Shown: positions 37,560 to 46,769 of the stretch, in pieces | Layout of the letters: each line of letters starts with the position of its first letter | How positions within the stretch are numbered: position 1 is the stretch's first letter | Assembly (NCBI GenBank): GCA_963668605.1 | Contig: OY764903.1 | Span: 2,852,001-2,916,000, forward strand | DNA from: G963668605 sp963668605 | Lineage (GTDB): Bacteria; Acidobacteriota; Terriglobia; Bryobacterales; Bryobacteraceae | Reading direction: 5' to 3' | Length of the DNA: 64,000 nucleotides | The notes under the pieces: generated by a model | Databases searched by the model: none | What the model was told of the DNA's origin: nothing | The model's input: only the letters and a program-made list of their open reading frames with translations | Translations under genes and position numbers: made by a program

Positions 37560-38408
37560 ATGAACGCAAACATGTTTGATGTTACACACCCGGAAGTAAG
37601 TGATGCTGTAAGACGGGCGTTGGCGGAAGATATCGGCGCTGGAGATGTTACTTCGACCGCCTGCGTTCCCGCGGAGCGCTATGCTAAAGGACGCTTCGTC
37701 GCTCGCGATTCGATTGTCGTGGCCGGCGTGGAGTTACTGCCCCTGATCTTCGCCGTGCGTGGCGGCGTCGATGAGCTAGCGCTTCTCGTCGCGAGCGGCG
37801 ATTCCGTGACTGACGGAACGGTCCTGGCCACAGTCCGCGGACGGGCACGCACATTGCTCGAATGCGAACGCGTTTCGCTGAACTTCATGCAGCGGCTGAG
37901 CGGCGTGGCCACGCTGGCCCATCGCTACGCCGGCGCGGTCGCCGGCACAAAATGCAAGGTGCTGGACACCCGCAAGACAACACCGGGATTGCGGCGGCTG
38001 GAGAAGATGGCCGCGGCGGCAGGCGGCGTGACAAACCACCGCGCCGGGCTATTCGACGCGATTCTGATCAAGAACAACCACATCGCAGCCGCAGGCGGCG
38101 TGCGTGCGGCCATGGAAAGCGCGAAGAGCACTGGACTGCCGATCGAGATCGAAGTCCGCACCCGCGCCGAACTCGATGACGCTCTCGCCAGCGGCGCTAC
38201 GAAGGTACTGCTCGACAACCTGACGCCGGCCCAAGCCGCTGAAGAGATCCGCTACATCAATGGGAGAGCCAGCGTGGAGCTCTCCGGCGGCATCACGCTC
38301 GAGACGGTGCGCGCCTATGCCGAGGCCGGTGCGGATTTCGTATCGAGCGGCGCCATCACGCATTCGGCGATCAGCGTCGACATCAACTTCCGGCTAGAGC
38401 TGCTGTGA
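37560..38408 (+). CDS. nadC: Nicotinate-nucleotide pyrophosphorylase (carboxylating)
   Basis: 282 residues. It converts quinolinate and PRPP to nicotinate mononucleotide, CO2 and PPi in de novo NAD synthesis. The family sequence is complete: LAEDIGAGDVTS near the N-terminus, RVSLNFMQRLSGVAT, KVLDTRKTTPGLR (substrate-binding Arg/Lys), NHRAGLFDAILIKNNH, IEIEVRTRAEL, VELSGGI and DFVSSGAITHS. It is coupled to birA through a GTGA overlap. Confidence 0.96.
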   Translation: MNANMFDVTHPEVSDAVRRALAEDIGAGDVTSTACVPAERYAKGRFVARDSIVVAGVELLPLIFAVRGGVDELALLVASGDSVTDGTVLATVRGRARTLLECERVSLNFMQRLSGVATLAHRYAGAVAGTKCKVLDTRKTTPGLRRLEKMAAAAGGVTNHRAGLFDAILIKNNHIAAAGGVRAAMESAKSTGLPIEIEVRTRAELDDALASGATKVLLDNLTPAQAAEEIRYINGRASVELSGGITLETVRAYAEAGADFVSSGAITHSAISVDINFRLELL

Positions 38409-39130
38409 TTCATCGTTTTCAGACGATCGACTCCACCATGCACGAGGCCGTGCGATTGGCCAATGATGGCTGCGATTCCGGGACAGCAGTGCTCGCCGAG
38501 GAACAGACCGCGGGGCACGGCCGTTTCGGGCGGCCCTGGCATTCGGCTCGAGGCGAAGGACTGTATGTCTCGGTCGTATTGCGCCTCGATGTAGCGCCGG
38601 CGGACCTACCGGTGGTAACACTTGCCCTGGGACTGGCGGTTGCCGATGCGATCTCGAGCGTCGCGTCTGTGACATGCGATCTGCGCTGGCCAAATGATGT
38701 GCTGGTCGGCGAGAAGAAAGTCGCGGGCATTCTGACGGAATTGCATGGCGGCGCGGTAGTGGCGGGCATCGGCATCAACGTGAATCAGACAGCGTTCCCG
38801 GAAGAGATCGCGGCCATCGCGACCTCGCTGCGGATCTGTAGCGGACAGCCGCACTCGCTCGAAAGACTGCTCGATGTCATGTTGTCGAAAATCGGCGAAC
38901 ATACTTCCCTGCTCTGCTCCGATGGCCGCGAACCGGTGCTGCGTCTCTTTTCCGAAGCGTCAAGTTATGTATGCGGACGCCGCGTCGCGGTTGAGATGGC
39001 GGGCGGCGAGATCGAAGGCGTGACGGACGGTCTGGATAGCTCCGGCTTCCTGCTGTTGCGGCGCGATAATGGCGAGAGGGTCACGATATTGGCAGGCGGG
39101 GTGAGGCCCGCGAAGAGATCATGCTGCTAG
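38405..39130 (+). CDS. birA: Biotin--[acetyl-CoA-carboxylase] ligase
   Basis: 241 residues with a GTG start overlapping the nadC stop. It activates biotin to biotinyl-AMP and attaches it to the biotin carboxyl carrier protein. The catalytic signature TAGHGRFGRPWHS, the biotin-binding GLYVSVVLR region and LRWPNDVLVGEKKVAGILTE are present, followed by the C-terminal SH3-like domain. There is no N-terminal DNA-binding domain, so this is a monofunctional class I ligase and not a repressor. Its 3' end overlaps coaX by 10 bp. Confidence 0.93.
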   Translation: MIHRFQTIDSTMHEAVRLANDGCDSGTAVLAEEQTAGHGRFGRPWHSARGEGLYVSVVLRLDVAPADLPVVTLALGLAVADAISSVASVTCDLRWPNDVLVGEKKVAGILTELHGGAVVAGIGINVNQTAFPEEIAAIATSLRICSGQPHSLERLLDVMLSKIGEHTSLLCSDGREPVLRLFSEASSYVCGRRVAVEMAGGEIEGVTDGLDSSGFLLLRRDNGERVTILAGGVRPAKRSCC

Positions 39131-39891
39131 CACTCGACGTTGGAAACACAAACATCACGATCGGCGCATTCGACGGCGCACAGTTGACCGGACGCTGGCG
39201 CTTACGCACCGTCCACGATCAGACGGCGGACGAGTGGGGCATCCTACTGCGCAATATTTTTGCGCTCTCTTCGCTGGAACTTTCGATGGTCGACGGCATC
39301 GTGATCGCGAGCGTGGTGCCGCCGCTCGATTCCGCGCTCGACGCGATGGCGCGGCGCTATTTCCAGCGCGAGCCCGTCTTCGTGACGCCGGACACGAACA
39401 CTGGGCTGACAATTCGCTACGACATGCCGCGCGAGGTGGGCGCGGATCGCATCGTCAACGGCGTGGCCGCCTATGAGCAACTTGGAGGTCCTTGTATCGT
39501 CGTCGATCTGGGTACGGCGATCACCTTTGACGCGGTGTCGGCGCAAGCTGAATATCTCGGCGGCGTGATCTGTCCGGGTATCGGCATTTCGGTGGAGGGA
39601 CTCTTTTCCAAGACGGCGCGCCTGCCGCTAGTCGACTTCCGCGAGCCAGAAAAACTTATCGGTTCGAACACGGTTGGCAGCATGCAGTCGGGTTTGTACT
39701 ACGGCGCTGTCGGTATGATCGACGGCATCACCGAACGGCTGATCGCGCAACTCGGGCCCGCGACGCAGGTGATCGCGACAGGCGGCCAGGCGGCGTTGAT
39801 CGTGCGCGGATCGAAGTTCCTCAAACGCGTGGATGAAGACCTGACGCTGAAGGGTCTGCAAATCATCTGGCAACGAAATCTGGCACAGTGA
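39121..39891 (+). CDS. coaX: Type III pantothenate kinase
   Basis: 256 residues. It phosphorylates pantothenate, the first step of CoA synthesis. It has the ASKHA-fold motifs LALDVGNTNITIGAFDG (phosphate 1), DRIVNGVAAYE, CIVVDLGTAITFD (phosphate 2) and GGVICPGIGIS. The neighbouring birA-coaX pairing is common across bacteria and links biotin and CoA metabolism. The following unknown gene starts within its stop codon (GTGA). Confidence 0.95.
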   Translation: MLLALDVGNTNITIGAFDGAQLTGRWRLRTVHDQTADEWGILLRNIFALSSLELSMVDGIVIASVVPPLDSALDAMARRYFQREPVFVTPDTNTGLTIRYDMPREVGADRIVNGVAAYEQLGGPCIVVDLGTAITFDAVSAQAEYLGGVICPGIGISVEGLFSKTARLPLVDFREPEKLIGSNTVGSMQSGLYYGAVGMIDGITERLIAQLGPATQVIATGGQAALIVRGSKFLKRVDEDLTLKGLQIIWQRNLAQ

Positions 39892-40589
39892 GCGATAGCG
39901 GACAAAGCTGGGACCGGCTGAATTACTTCAACTACTTCACAGAAGTGGAAGAGCATTTCCAGAGGACGCGCGGGTCCGGTCTGTTTCTGCTCTCACCGCT
40001 CGACTGGGCGCTGATTGAAGCGTGGAAGAGTTCGGGCGTTCCGCTGGAGGCCGTACTGCGCGGCATCGACACTGCGTTCGAAAAATGGCGCAGCAAGAAA
40101 TCGAGAATCCAGGCGGTGAACTCGCTGGCCTATTGCGCGCAGGCGGTGTTGGCGGAGGCGCAGCGCATGGCGGAGAACAACCCGGCGCCGCAACGCACGC
40201 CGACAGAGGCGGAGTCCTTTTGCAGCCTGACGGAGTTGAGCGCGTTCCTGGCCGGGAATGCGACCGTGATCCGAGCGCGCGGAGCGGCCTTCGATGAAAC
40301 AGCGAGTGCGCTCGAGCGGCTGGTGGAGGAATTGGAGCAGCATTACGGGAATCTCGAAGCGCTCGAACAAAGGCTCAGCGTTCTTGAGGAGAAAATGCTC
40401 GCGATTGCCCGCACGCAACAGAGCGCCGACGATATGCTGGCCGCGCGCCAGGAGTTGGAACGGCACCTGCGGCCGTATCGCGGCAAGATGACGACCGACC
40501 AGTTGAAGATGTTGCAGAGTCAGTTCCTCGACCGCCAGTTGCTGGAGAAGCTGGGACTGCCACGCCTGAGTCTCTTCTATCTGCGTTAA
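39888..40589 (+). CDS. Conserved hypothetical protein downstream of coaX
   Basis: 233 residues with a GTG start overlapping the coaX stop. The N-terminal 80 residues (LNYFNYFTEVEEHFQRTRG ... LSPLDWALIEAWKSSGVP) look like a compact helical domain, with a KWRSKK basic patch after it. The second half (about 120-210) is a long charged coiled coil (LVEELEQHYGNLEALEQRL, ARQELERHLRPYRGKM). There is no signal peptide or membrane segment. It is co-transcribed with the cofactor genes. I do not recognise a characterised family; its position suggests a conserved cytoplasmic factor. Confidence 0.75.
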   Translation: MSDSGQSWDRLNYFNYFTEVEEHFQRTRGSGLFLLSPLDWALIEAWKSSGVPLEAVLRGIDTAFEKWRSKKSRIQAVNSLAYCAQAVLAEAQRMAENNPAPQRTPTEAESFCSLTELSAFLAGNATVIRARGAAFDETASALERLVEELEQHYGNLEALEQRLSVLEEKMLAIARTQQSADDMLAARQELERHLRPYRGKMTTDQLKMLQSQFLDRQLLEKLGLPRLSLFYLR

Positions 40590-40634
40590 GCAACGAAGCA
40601 AGCGTCGGACGTGTGCGACAATCATCAGCAGGGT

Positions 40635-40922
40635 ATGCCTTCGCGAATCACGATCTTCCGGATTGTCACGGTATTCATCCTCCTGCTGACGGGCGTGGAG
40701 ATGGTTGCCTGCGAACTCATCTCTCCCGAAACCTGTGAGCTCTTCGGCGCGCCAAGCGACCAGAGCACCGGTGACGCTTGTGTCTGTTGCTGCTTTCATA
40801 TTGTCGTCAAGGCACCGTTCGTCTTTGAGCCGACCCAAGAGGCCGTAACTCTCGAAGCTATCCCGCAAATCCCGTTTTCCTCTTTCGAATCCGTCAACAT
40901 CTACCACCCTCCCAGAGCCTAG
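40635..40922 (+). CDS. Small secreted cysteine-rich protein ahead of a metal efflux operon
   Basis: 95 residues from the ATG at 40635, chosen because a signal peptide follows at once (SRITIFRIVTVFILLLTGVEM); an upstream ATG at 40611 is in frame. The mature part contains CELISPETCELF and the tight cluster DACVCCCFHIV. The rest is hydrophobic/acidic. The cysteine cluster, export signal and position immediately before CzcCBA/CusCBA-type genes suggest a periplasmic metal-binding role. No family is recognised and this role is inference. Confidence 0.6.
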   Translation: MPSRITIFRIVTVFILLLTGVEMVACELISPETCELFGAPSDQSTGDACVCCCFHIVVKAPFVFEPTQEAVTLEAIPQIPFSSFESVNIYHPPRA

Positions 40923-40947
40923 GTCTGTGACCGCGAGAATATGTTCG

Positions 40948-41041
40948 TATGTGGGGCAGCTTGTCAAGCTGCGCGCCGGTTGGCAACCGGCGCTCCGGGC
41001 GGGTTGCCAACCCGCCGCAGGATTCCATCCTGCCCCACATA
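40948..41041. repeat. Structured extragenic palindromic repeat
   Basis: This 94-bp block opens with TATGTGGGGCA and closes with its exact reverse complement TGCCCCACATA. Between them are four consecutive small hairpins: CAGCTTGTCAAGCTG, GCCGGTTGGCAACCGGC, GCGGGTTGCCAACCCGC and CAGGATTCCATCCTG. It sits in the gap between the small cysteine-rich gene and the efflux operon. The nested symmetry resembles REP/BIME-type or MITE-like elements, not a simple terminator; no U-tract follows. Confidence 0.75.
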
Positions 41042-41114
41042 AAAACAACATCATCACTCGGTCAAAGACCTAGACTCCTCCGCTAAATTTTCAAATTCAT
41101 TTCAGGAGAAGCCG

Positions 41115-42410
41115 ATGCCTTGGAAGGTGTCAGTGTCACTATTGATGCTGCCGTTGTGTGCCATGGCAGCGCCACCGCAACCGAGCGGACAGGCGTATGC
41201 CGTCAATGATCTGATCCGGACTGCCGTAGAGAGGAACCGCGAACTGCTGGCCATACGGCAACGAGCCGTGGAAGCCCGAGGTCTGCTCCGACAGGCAGGA
41301 GTGCGTCCCGTGCCGAGCGTCCAGCTTAACGGCTCCACGGGGAGCCCCCTCGGCTCTCCCGGAAAGGAGGAATACTCAGCCGAGTACTCACAGCCAATTG
41401 AGACCGGGGGCAAACGCGACAAGAGGCTACAGGTTGCCGGAAAAGGAGTGCAACTGGCGGAGGCCGAACTCGCGGAGCGGACTCTCCGACTGGCTACCGA
41501 AATCAAGCTGCGATATCTGGATGCAGTCACAGAGGAGGCGAGGCTAACGGCGCTCGACCAGTTGATTGGAACCTATCGCGAGTCTCTGAAGCTGATCGAG
41601 GCGCGTGTAAGCCAGGGCGACGCGGCTCCCCTGGATGGCCAACTTCTTCTGGTCGAAGTAAACCGGGTGGAGGCGCAGAAGCGAGCGATTGCAGGCAGGA
41701 TTCAAGTCGCTCTGTCGGACCTGCGGAGACTGTGCGGTCTCGGGGCTTCGCAATCCCTCGTGCTCGCTGGTGTAGCTCGGAAGGACGGAGACTTCGCCTA
41801 CGCGCTGGCAGATCTCCAACGGCGAGCGGTCGAAGAGCGACCCGACCTGCGCGCCGCCAAACTGGAGGAAGAACGGGGCGCCGCCGAGGCCGGCCTGGCC
41901 GAAGCGCAGGGCCATCCAGACGTCACGCTCTCCGCGCAGTATTCCCTTCGGAACGATAGGATCGGGGATCTGTACGGAATCACCGCGTCGGGCCAGCCGG
42001 CGCCGCTGAGGGACCGGGACAACATTGTCAGTTTCGGAGTGTCGCTCCCCCTCTTCACACGGCGCAGGAACCTCGGCAACATCGAGGCAGCGGCCGCGCG
42101 GGCGGTGGGGTCCCGCACATTACGCCAACATCTGGAGGCGTCGATCCCGCTCGAGGTGGAAGCCGCATGGCAGCATTGGGACGCCGCAACGCAGTCTCTC
42201 AAGATTCTCGATAGCGGCGTATTGCGACAATCCGAGAAGAATCTCGATGTCATCCGGCAAGCGTATGCCCTTGGGCAATTGCGGCTGCTCGACGTTCTCA
42301 ATGAACAACGGCGTCTGATCGACACTCAGATGAGCTGCATCGACGCGGAATCAGACGTGCGCCGGGGATTCATCGAGTTGGAACAGGCTGTTGGAGGAGA
42401 TTTGAAATGA
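41115..42410 (+). CDS. TolC-family outer-membrane efflux protein (CzcC/CusC-type)
   Basis: 431 residues with CAGGAGAA before the ATG. A signal peptide (VSVSLLMLPLCAMAA) precedes two OEP repeats with long helices (RNRELLAIRQRAVEARGLL, LATEIKLRYLDAVTEEARL, RQAYALGQLRLLDVLNEQRR). It forms the outer-membrane channel of a tripartite RND pump. Its stop overlaps the adaptor gene start by 4 bp, and the pump follows, so the three form one operon. Confidence 0.9.
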   Translation: MPWKVSVSLLMLPLCAMAAPPQPSGQAYAVNDLIRTAVERNRELLAIRQRAVEARGLLRQAGVRPVPSVQLNGSTGSPLGSPGKEEYSAEYSQPIETGGKRDKRLQVAGKGVQLAEAELAERTLRLATEIKLRYLDAVTEEARLTALDQLIGTYRESLKLIEARVSQGDAAPLDGQLLLVEVNRVEAQKRAIAGRIQVALSDLRRLCGLGASQSLVLAGVARKDGDFAYALADLQRRAVEERPDLRAAKLEEERGAAEAGLAEAQGHPDVTLSAQYSLRNDRIGDLYGITASGQPAPLRDRDNIVSFGVSLPLFTRRRNLGNIEAAAARAVGSRTLRQHLEASIPLEVEAAWQHWDAATQSLKILDSGVLRQSEKNLDVIRQAYALGQLRLLDVLNEQRRLIDTQMSCIDAESDVRRGFIELEQAVGGDLK

Positions 42411-43582
42411 AAGACGTTTTGATCGTAGGAGCACTCTGCCTGGCACTGGCTTCCTGTTCAAAGACGAAGCAGGAAGAGTCGCCGGAAAAGGAACAGAAGG
42501 CAGCCTCCGGCCTGATCACGATGGAACCAGCGGCGCAGCTACATGTCGGCATGCAGATCTCGCCGGCAAAAATGACACAACTAACCGAATATCTCCAGGT
42601 TACAGGAACAGTTCAACCCGTGGACAGCCGCTTTAGCAAGGTGTGCTCCTTGGCCCGCGGCCGGCTGCTGGACGTGCGCGCAAAGGTCGGCGACCGGGTT
42701 CGAGCCGGACAAGAGTTGGCGCGTATCGACAATTTGGAAGCGGGTGAATTGACGGCTCAACTATCGTCGGCTCGCGCCGACCTCCAGCGCTACAAAGTCC
42801 TGTTAGCGGCCCAGGCAAAGCAGGTCGATAGAAATCAAAAGCTCTCCGAAATCGGAGCCGCTCCGCATAAAGACTACGAGCAAAGCCGCGCCGAGTATCA
42901 GGCTCTCGAAGAGAACATTCGTTCGCAGGAGGCCGTGATTGCCGGCTTCACTGGCCGGCTTCGGCGTTTCGGCAAGTTCGAGCCCGATCCCTCCGCTGCC
43001 GTGGTGACTGTGATCACCGCTCCCTTCGACGGCATCATTACAAAGGCCATAGCCGCGCCCGGCGAAGTTGTCGAACCCTCAACGGAGCTTTTCACCGTCG
43101 CCGATATCTCTCGTGTCTGGGTGCAGGCCGAGGTGTATGAGAAGGATCTGGGGCGTCTCCAGGTAGGCCAATCTGCCATCATCCATGTCGACACCTATCC
43201 GAGCGAACCCTTCGCTGGCAGAGTCACCTACATCAGCGACGCGCTCGATCCTCAAACGCGAACGGCGAAGGTGCGCTGTGAAGTCGCCAACGGCAATTTC
43301 CGGCTGAAACTGGACATGTTCGCGACTGTCCAGTTGCCGACCACTTTCAGCCGGCAAGCCGTCGCCATCCCTGTCGGAGCCATCCAGCAACTGGACACCA
43401 AGAGCATCGTGTTCGTGCAACGAAGTACGGCACAGTTTGAGGCCCGGGAAATCACGCCAGGCAAGAATGTGAACGGCCAGGTGGAGGTACTTGCGGGACT
43501 CCGCGAAGGTGAACCAGTGGTCACCGTAGGGGCGTTCCATTTGAAGTCCATCATCGCTGGCAAGGATCTGGGGGAGGAGTAG
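42407..43582 (+). CDS. RND efflux periplasmic adaptor, lipoprotein (CzcB/CusB-type)
   Basis: 391 residues. A lipoprotein signal (LCLALASCSKT, lipobox Cys near residue 17) anchors it. The membrane-fusion domains follow in order: barrel-sandwich hybrid (LLDVRAKVGDRVRAGQELARI), an alpha hairpin (SARADLQRYKVLLAAQAK ... QALEENIRSQEAVIA), the second lipoyl half (ITAPFDGIITKAIAAPGEVV), and the beta-barrel and membrane-proximal domains (DPQTRTAKVRCEV). There is no His-rich or Met-rich metal-binding extension to show which ion is exported. Confidence 0.9.
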   Translation: MKDVLIVGALCLALASCSKTKQEESPEKEQKAASGLITMEPAAQLHVGMQISPAKMTQLTEYLQVTGTVQPVDSRFSKVCSLARGRLLDVRAKVGDRVRAGQELARIDNLEAGELTAQLSSARADLQRYKVLLAAQAKQVDRNQKLSEIGAAPHKDYEQSRAEYQALEENIRSQEAVIAGFTGRLRRFGKFEPDPSAAVVTVITAPFDGIITKAIAAPGEVVEPSTELFTVADISRVWVQAEVYEKDLGRLQVGQSAIIHVDTYPSEPFAGRVTYISDALDPQTRTAKVRCEVANGNFRLKLDMFATVQLPTTFSRQAVAIPVGAIQQLDTKSIVFVQRSTAQFEAREITPGKNVNGQVEVLAGLREGEPVVTVGAFHLKSIIAGKDLGEE

Positions 43583-43584
43583 CC

Positions 43585-46500
43585 ATGGAAAGACTCGTCA
43601 GTTGGGCTCTCTCCTACCGGTTCATCGTTCTTTTGGCGACCGCGTTCGTGATTGGTGTGGGCCTGTATTCGCTACAGAAGTTGCCCATCGACGCCGTCCC
43701 CGATATCACGCCGAATCAGGTACTGGTGCTGACACGGGCGCCGAGCCTGTCGCCGGTCGAGGTTGAAAAATTTCTTACGTTCCCTGTAGAAACCGCGATG
43801 AGTGGTCTGCCTGGTATCGACAAGATCCAATCCGTCTCGAAATCTGGACTGTCTTACGTTGCCGTCTATTTCAAAGAGGACATGGACCCGTACTTTTGCC
43901 GCCGCCTTGTCATGGAGCGCTTGCCCCAGGCGCGCGAGGCGATCCTACCCGGCATGGGAACGCCCGAGATGGGGCCCATCACCACGGGACTTGGCGAGAT
44001 CTACATGTTCAAGGTCTCCGGCAAAGGCAGATCGCTGATGGAACTGAGGAGCATCCTGGATTGGGAGATCGCTCCGCGTTTGCGCTCCACGCCGGGAATC
44101 GTGGAGGTGAACACGCACGGCGGGGAGCTCAAGACCTACGAGGTCCAAGTCGACAACGACAAACTCACCGGCTATCACGTCACACTCAGCCGCGTGCTGG
44201 AAGCGTTGGAGCGTAATAACGCGAACGCGGGCGGCGCGTATCTGGAACGAGTCGAACAGCAGTTGTTGGTCCGTGGCGAAGCGCTCATCACGAGCCTGGC
44301 CGACATCGAGAACATTGTGGTCGGAGCTTCGCCGAGTGGGACCCCTATCCTGATTCGGAACGTCGCCACCGTTCAGTTCGCGCCCATGGTTCGACAAGGA
44401 TTCGCGAGCCAGGACGGGAAAGGCGAGGTCGTCATCGGTATTGCCATGATGCTGCTCGGCGAGAATTCCCGCGTCGTGGTGGACCGCGTCAAGGAACGGC
44501 TTGCCGCCATCCAGAGCACGCTCCCAGCGGACGTGCGGGTTGAAGCTTTCTATGATCGGACGGATCTGGTACGGCGGACCATCCAAACCGTCAGCACGAA
44601 TCTAGTCGAGGGAGGGCTGCTGGTTGTAGCGGTTCTTCTCCTATTGCTGGGTAGTTTCAGAGGCGGGCTGATCGTGTCGCTCGCGATTCCGCTGTCAATG
44701 CTTGTAGCATTCACCGGGATGGTGCGCGCGGGAATTTCAGGCAATCTGATGAGCCTGGGGGCCATCGACTTCGGGCTGATTGTGGACGGTTCCGTTGTGA
44801 TGATGGAGAACATCCTGAGGCGCTTGAGCCACCGTCAAGAGGGCGAAAATGCGATGGACGTCGTGCGGAGAGCCGGTCACGAAGTTGCGCGACCGATCTT
44901 TTTTGGCGTCGTCATCATCTTCCTTGTCTACGTGCCCATCCTCACTCTGACTGGGGTGGAAGGCAAGATGTTCGATCCCATGGCCATCACGGTCCTCTTC
45001 GCGGTAGGCGCGTCGCTCGTAATTGCGCTGACGCTGATGCCCGTACTTGGATGGTATGCGTTCCGCCACAAGGCCACTGAGAAGACGACATGGCTCATGC
45101 GTAAGATCAGTTCCGCGTACAATCCGCTCCTCAGTCGCGCCCTTCGCTTTCCAATAGCCATCGCCGCCGCGGCCGCTCTTCTCTTCGTAGTATCGCTTGG
45201 GGTCATTCCATTTCTGGGCGCCGAGTTCCTCCCGCGGTTGGACGAGGGCTCGATCCTCGTGATGATGTATCGAGTGCCCGGTATCTCGATCAGCGAGTCG
45301 CTGCACGGTAACGAAATCATCGAGACGGTGCTCAAGCAGTTTCCGGAAGTCGACAAGGTCGTGTGCCGCACCGGAAGACCTGAGGTCGCAGTGGATCCGA
45401 TGGCTATCGACCAGAGCGACGTGTACGTCATGCTCAAGCCCGTTTCCGAGTGGCCGTCACGGCGCTCCAAGGACGAACTAGTCACGGCGATGAAACAGGC
45501 TCTCGAAAAAGAGGCGCCTGGCGCGGCGTACAGCTTCATGCAGCCAATCGAGATGCGGATGCAGGAACTGATGGAGGCGGGAGTCCGGTCCGACATCGCC
45601 ATCAAGCTCTATGGTGAGGATCTGGATGTTCTTCGAGAGAAGGCGCAGCAGATCGTCAAGGTAGTGGAGAAGGTTCCTGGTGCGGCCGACGTTCGGGCCG
45701 AGCGTGTTGCAGGGCTTCCTTACTTGCGCGTGCGGGTGCGCCGGGATGCGATCGCGCGCCATGGTTTGGACGCCCAGGAGGTTCTGAACACCGTCGAGAC
45801 CATCGGTGGCAAGGTGGTCGGGCAGGTCGTCGAAGGCAACCGCCGCTTTGCCCTGCAGGTGCGCTTCGACCCGAGTCAACGCGCAACAGTCGAATCTGTT
45901 CAGAATTTGAAGGTGGGCGACAAAGAAGGGCACTTCATCCCGCTCGGACAACTGGCCGAGATCTGGGAAGAGGAGGGTCCCGCGCAAATCAGCCGTGAGA
46001 ATGTGCAGCGCCGCATTAGCGTCGAGGTCAACGTGCGCGGCCGGGACCTTGTGGGCTTTGTTGCCGACGCCCAGCGAGCAGTCGAGAGCAAAGTTAAAGT
46101 CCCGGAGGGCTACGCACTCGACTGGGGCGGCAAATTCGAGCAACTGGAGAGCGCGAGCCGGACACTGGCGGTCACCATCCCAATTGCGATGCTGTTGATC
46201 TTCGTGCTGCTTTACTTCAATTTCCACTCGGTGCGGCCGGCAGTACTCATTTTCCTGAACGTGCCCCTGGCAGCCACCGGCGGCATCCTGGCATTGTGGC
46301 TCAGAGGCATGCCATTCAGTATTTCAGCCGGCGTCGGGTTCATCGCATTGTTCGGCATTGCCGTTTTGAATGGAATCGTACTGCTAACCTATGTCACACA
46401 ACTGCGCGAGAACGGCGCATCGATAGAAACGGCGGTGGAGGACGGAGCCAAGACTCGCTTGAGGCCGGTGTTGATGACTGCGCTTGTGGCGAGTCTGGGT

Positions 46501-46659
46501 TTCCTGCCCATGGCCCTGTCGCACGGAGCGGGAGCAGAGGTTCAGCGTCCGCTCGCCACGGTGGTGATCGGCGGACTGGTCACTTCAACCCTTCTGACGC
46601 TGATTATCCTACCGGCGGTCTATTTATGGCTCGAAAGGAGACGACCAGCCAATAGCTGA
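43585..46659 (+). CDS. Heavy-metal RND transporter (CzcA/CusA family)
   Basis: 1024 residues, preceded by GGGGGAGGAG. It has the full RND layout of 12 membrane segments and two large periplasmic domains. The N-terminus has the HME signature LPIDAVPDITPNQV. The proton-relay segment in TM4 is AIDFGLIVDGSVVMMEN, as in CzcA-type pumps. C-terminal segments include FISAGVGFIALFGIAVLNG. It exports divalent or monovalent metal ions using the proton gradient with its CzcC/CzcB-type partners. The ion is not decidable from what I can see. Confidence 0.93.
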   Translation: MERLVSWALSYRFIVLLATAFVIGVGLYSLQKLPIDAVPDITPNQVLVLTRAPSLSPVEVEKFLTFPVETAMSGLPGIDKIQSVSKSGLSYVAVYFKEDMDPYFCRRLVMERLPQAREAILPGMGTPEMGPITTGLGEIYMFKVSGKGRSLMELRSILDWEIAPRLRSTPGIVEVNTHGGELKTYEVQVDNDKLTGYHVTLSRVLEALERNNANAGGAYLERVEQQLLVRGEALITSLADIENIVVGASPSGTPILIRNVATVQFAPMVRQGFASQDGKGEVVIGIAMMLLGENSRVVVDRVKERLAAIQSTLPADVRVEAFYDRTDLVRRTIQTVSTNLVEGGLLVVAVLLLLLGSFRGGLIVSLAIPLSMLVAFTGMVRAGISGNLMSLGAIDFGLIVDGSVVMMENILRRLSHRQEGENAMDVVRRAGHEVARPIFFGVVIIFLVYVPILTLTGVEGKMFDPMAITVLFAVGASLVIALTLMPVLGWYAFRHKATEKTTWLMRKISSAYNPLLSRALRFPIAIAAAAALLFVVSLGVIPFLGAEFLPRLDEGSILVMMYRVPGISISESLHGNEIIETVLKQFPEVDKVVCRTGRPEVAVDPMAIDQSDVYVMLKPVSEWPSRRSKDELVTAMKQALEKEAPGAAYSFMQPIEMRMQELMEAGVRSDIAIKLYGEDLDVLREKAQQIVKVVEKVPGAADVRAERVAGLPYLRVRVRRDAIARHGLDAQEVLNTVETIGGKVVGQVVEGNRRFALQVRFDPSQRATVESVQNLKVGDKEGHFIPLGQLAEIWEEEGPAQISRENVQRRISVEVNVRGRDLVGFVADAQRAVESKVKVPEGYALDWGGKFEQLESASRTLAVTIPIAMLLIFVLLYFNFHSVRPAVLIFLNVPLAATGGILALWLRGMPFSISAGVGFIALFGIAVLNGIVLLTYVTQLRENGASIETAVEDGAKTRLRPVLMTALVASLGFLPMALSHGAGAEVQRPLATVVIGGLVTSTLLTLIILPAVYLWLERRRPANS

Positions 46660-46769
46660 TGCCCAACATTTCAAAATTCACGGAATGGCCCGCGGGGAAG
46701 CAGCCGGGGCCGCTGGCCGGCGTGTACACTGATACTTTGCAACGTTGACGGGCAAGGTCTTTTCCTGAC

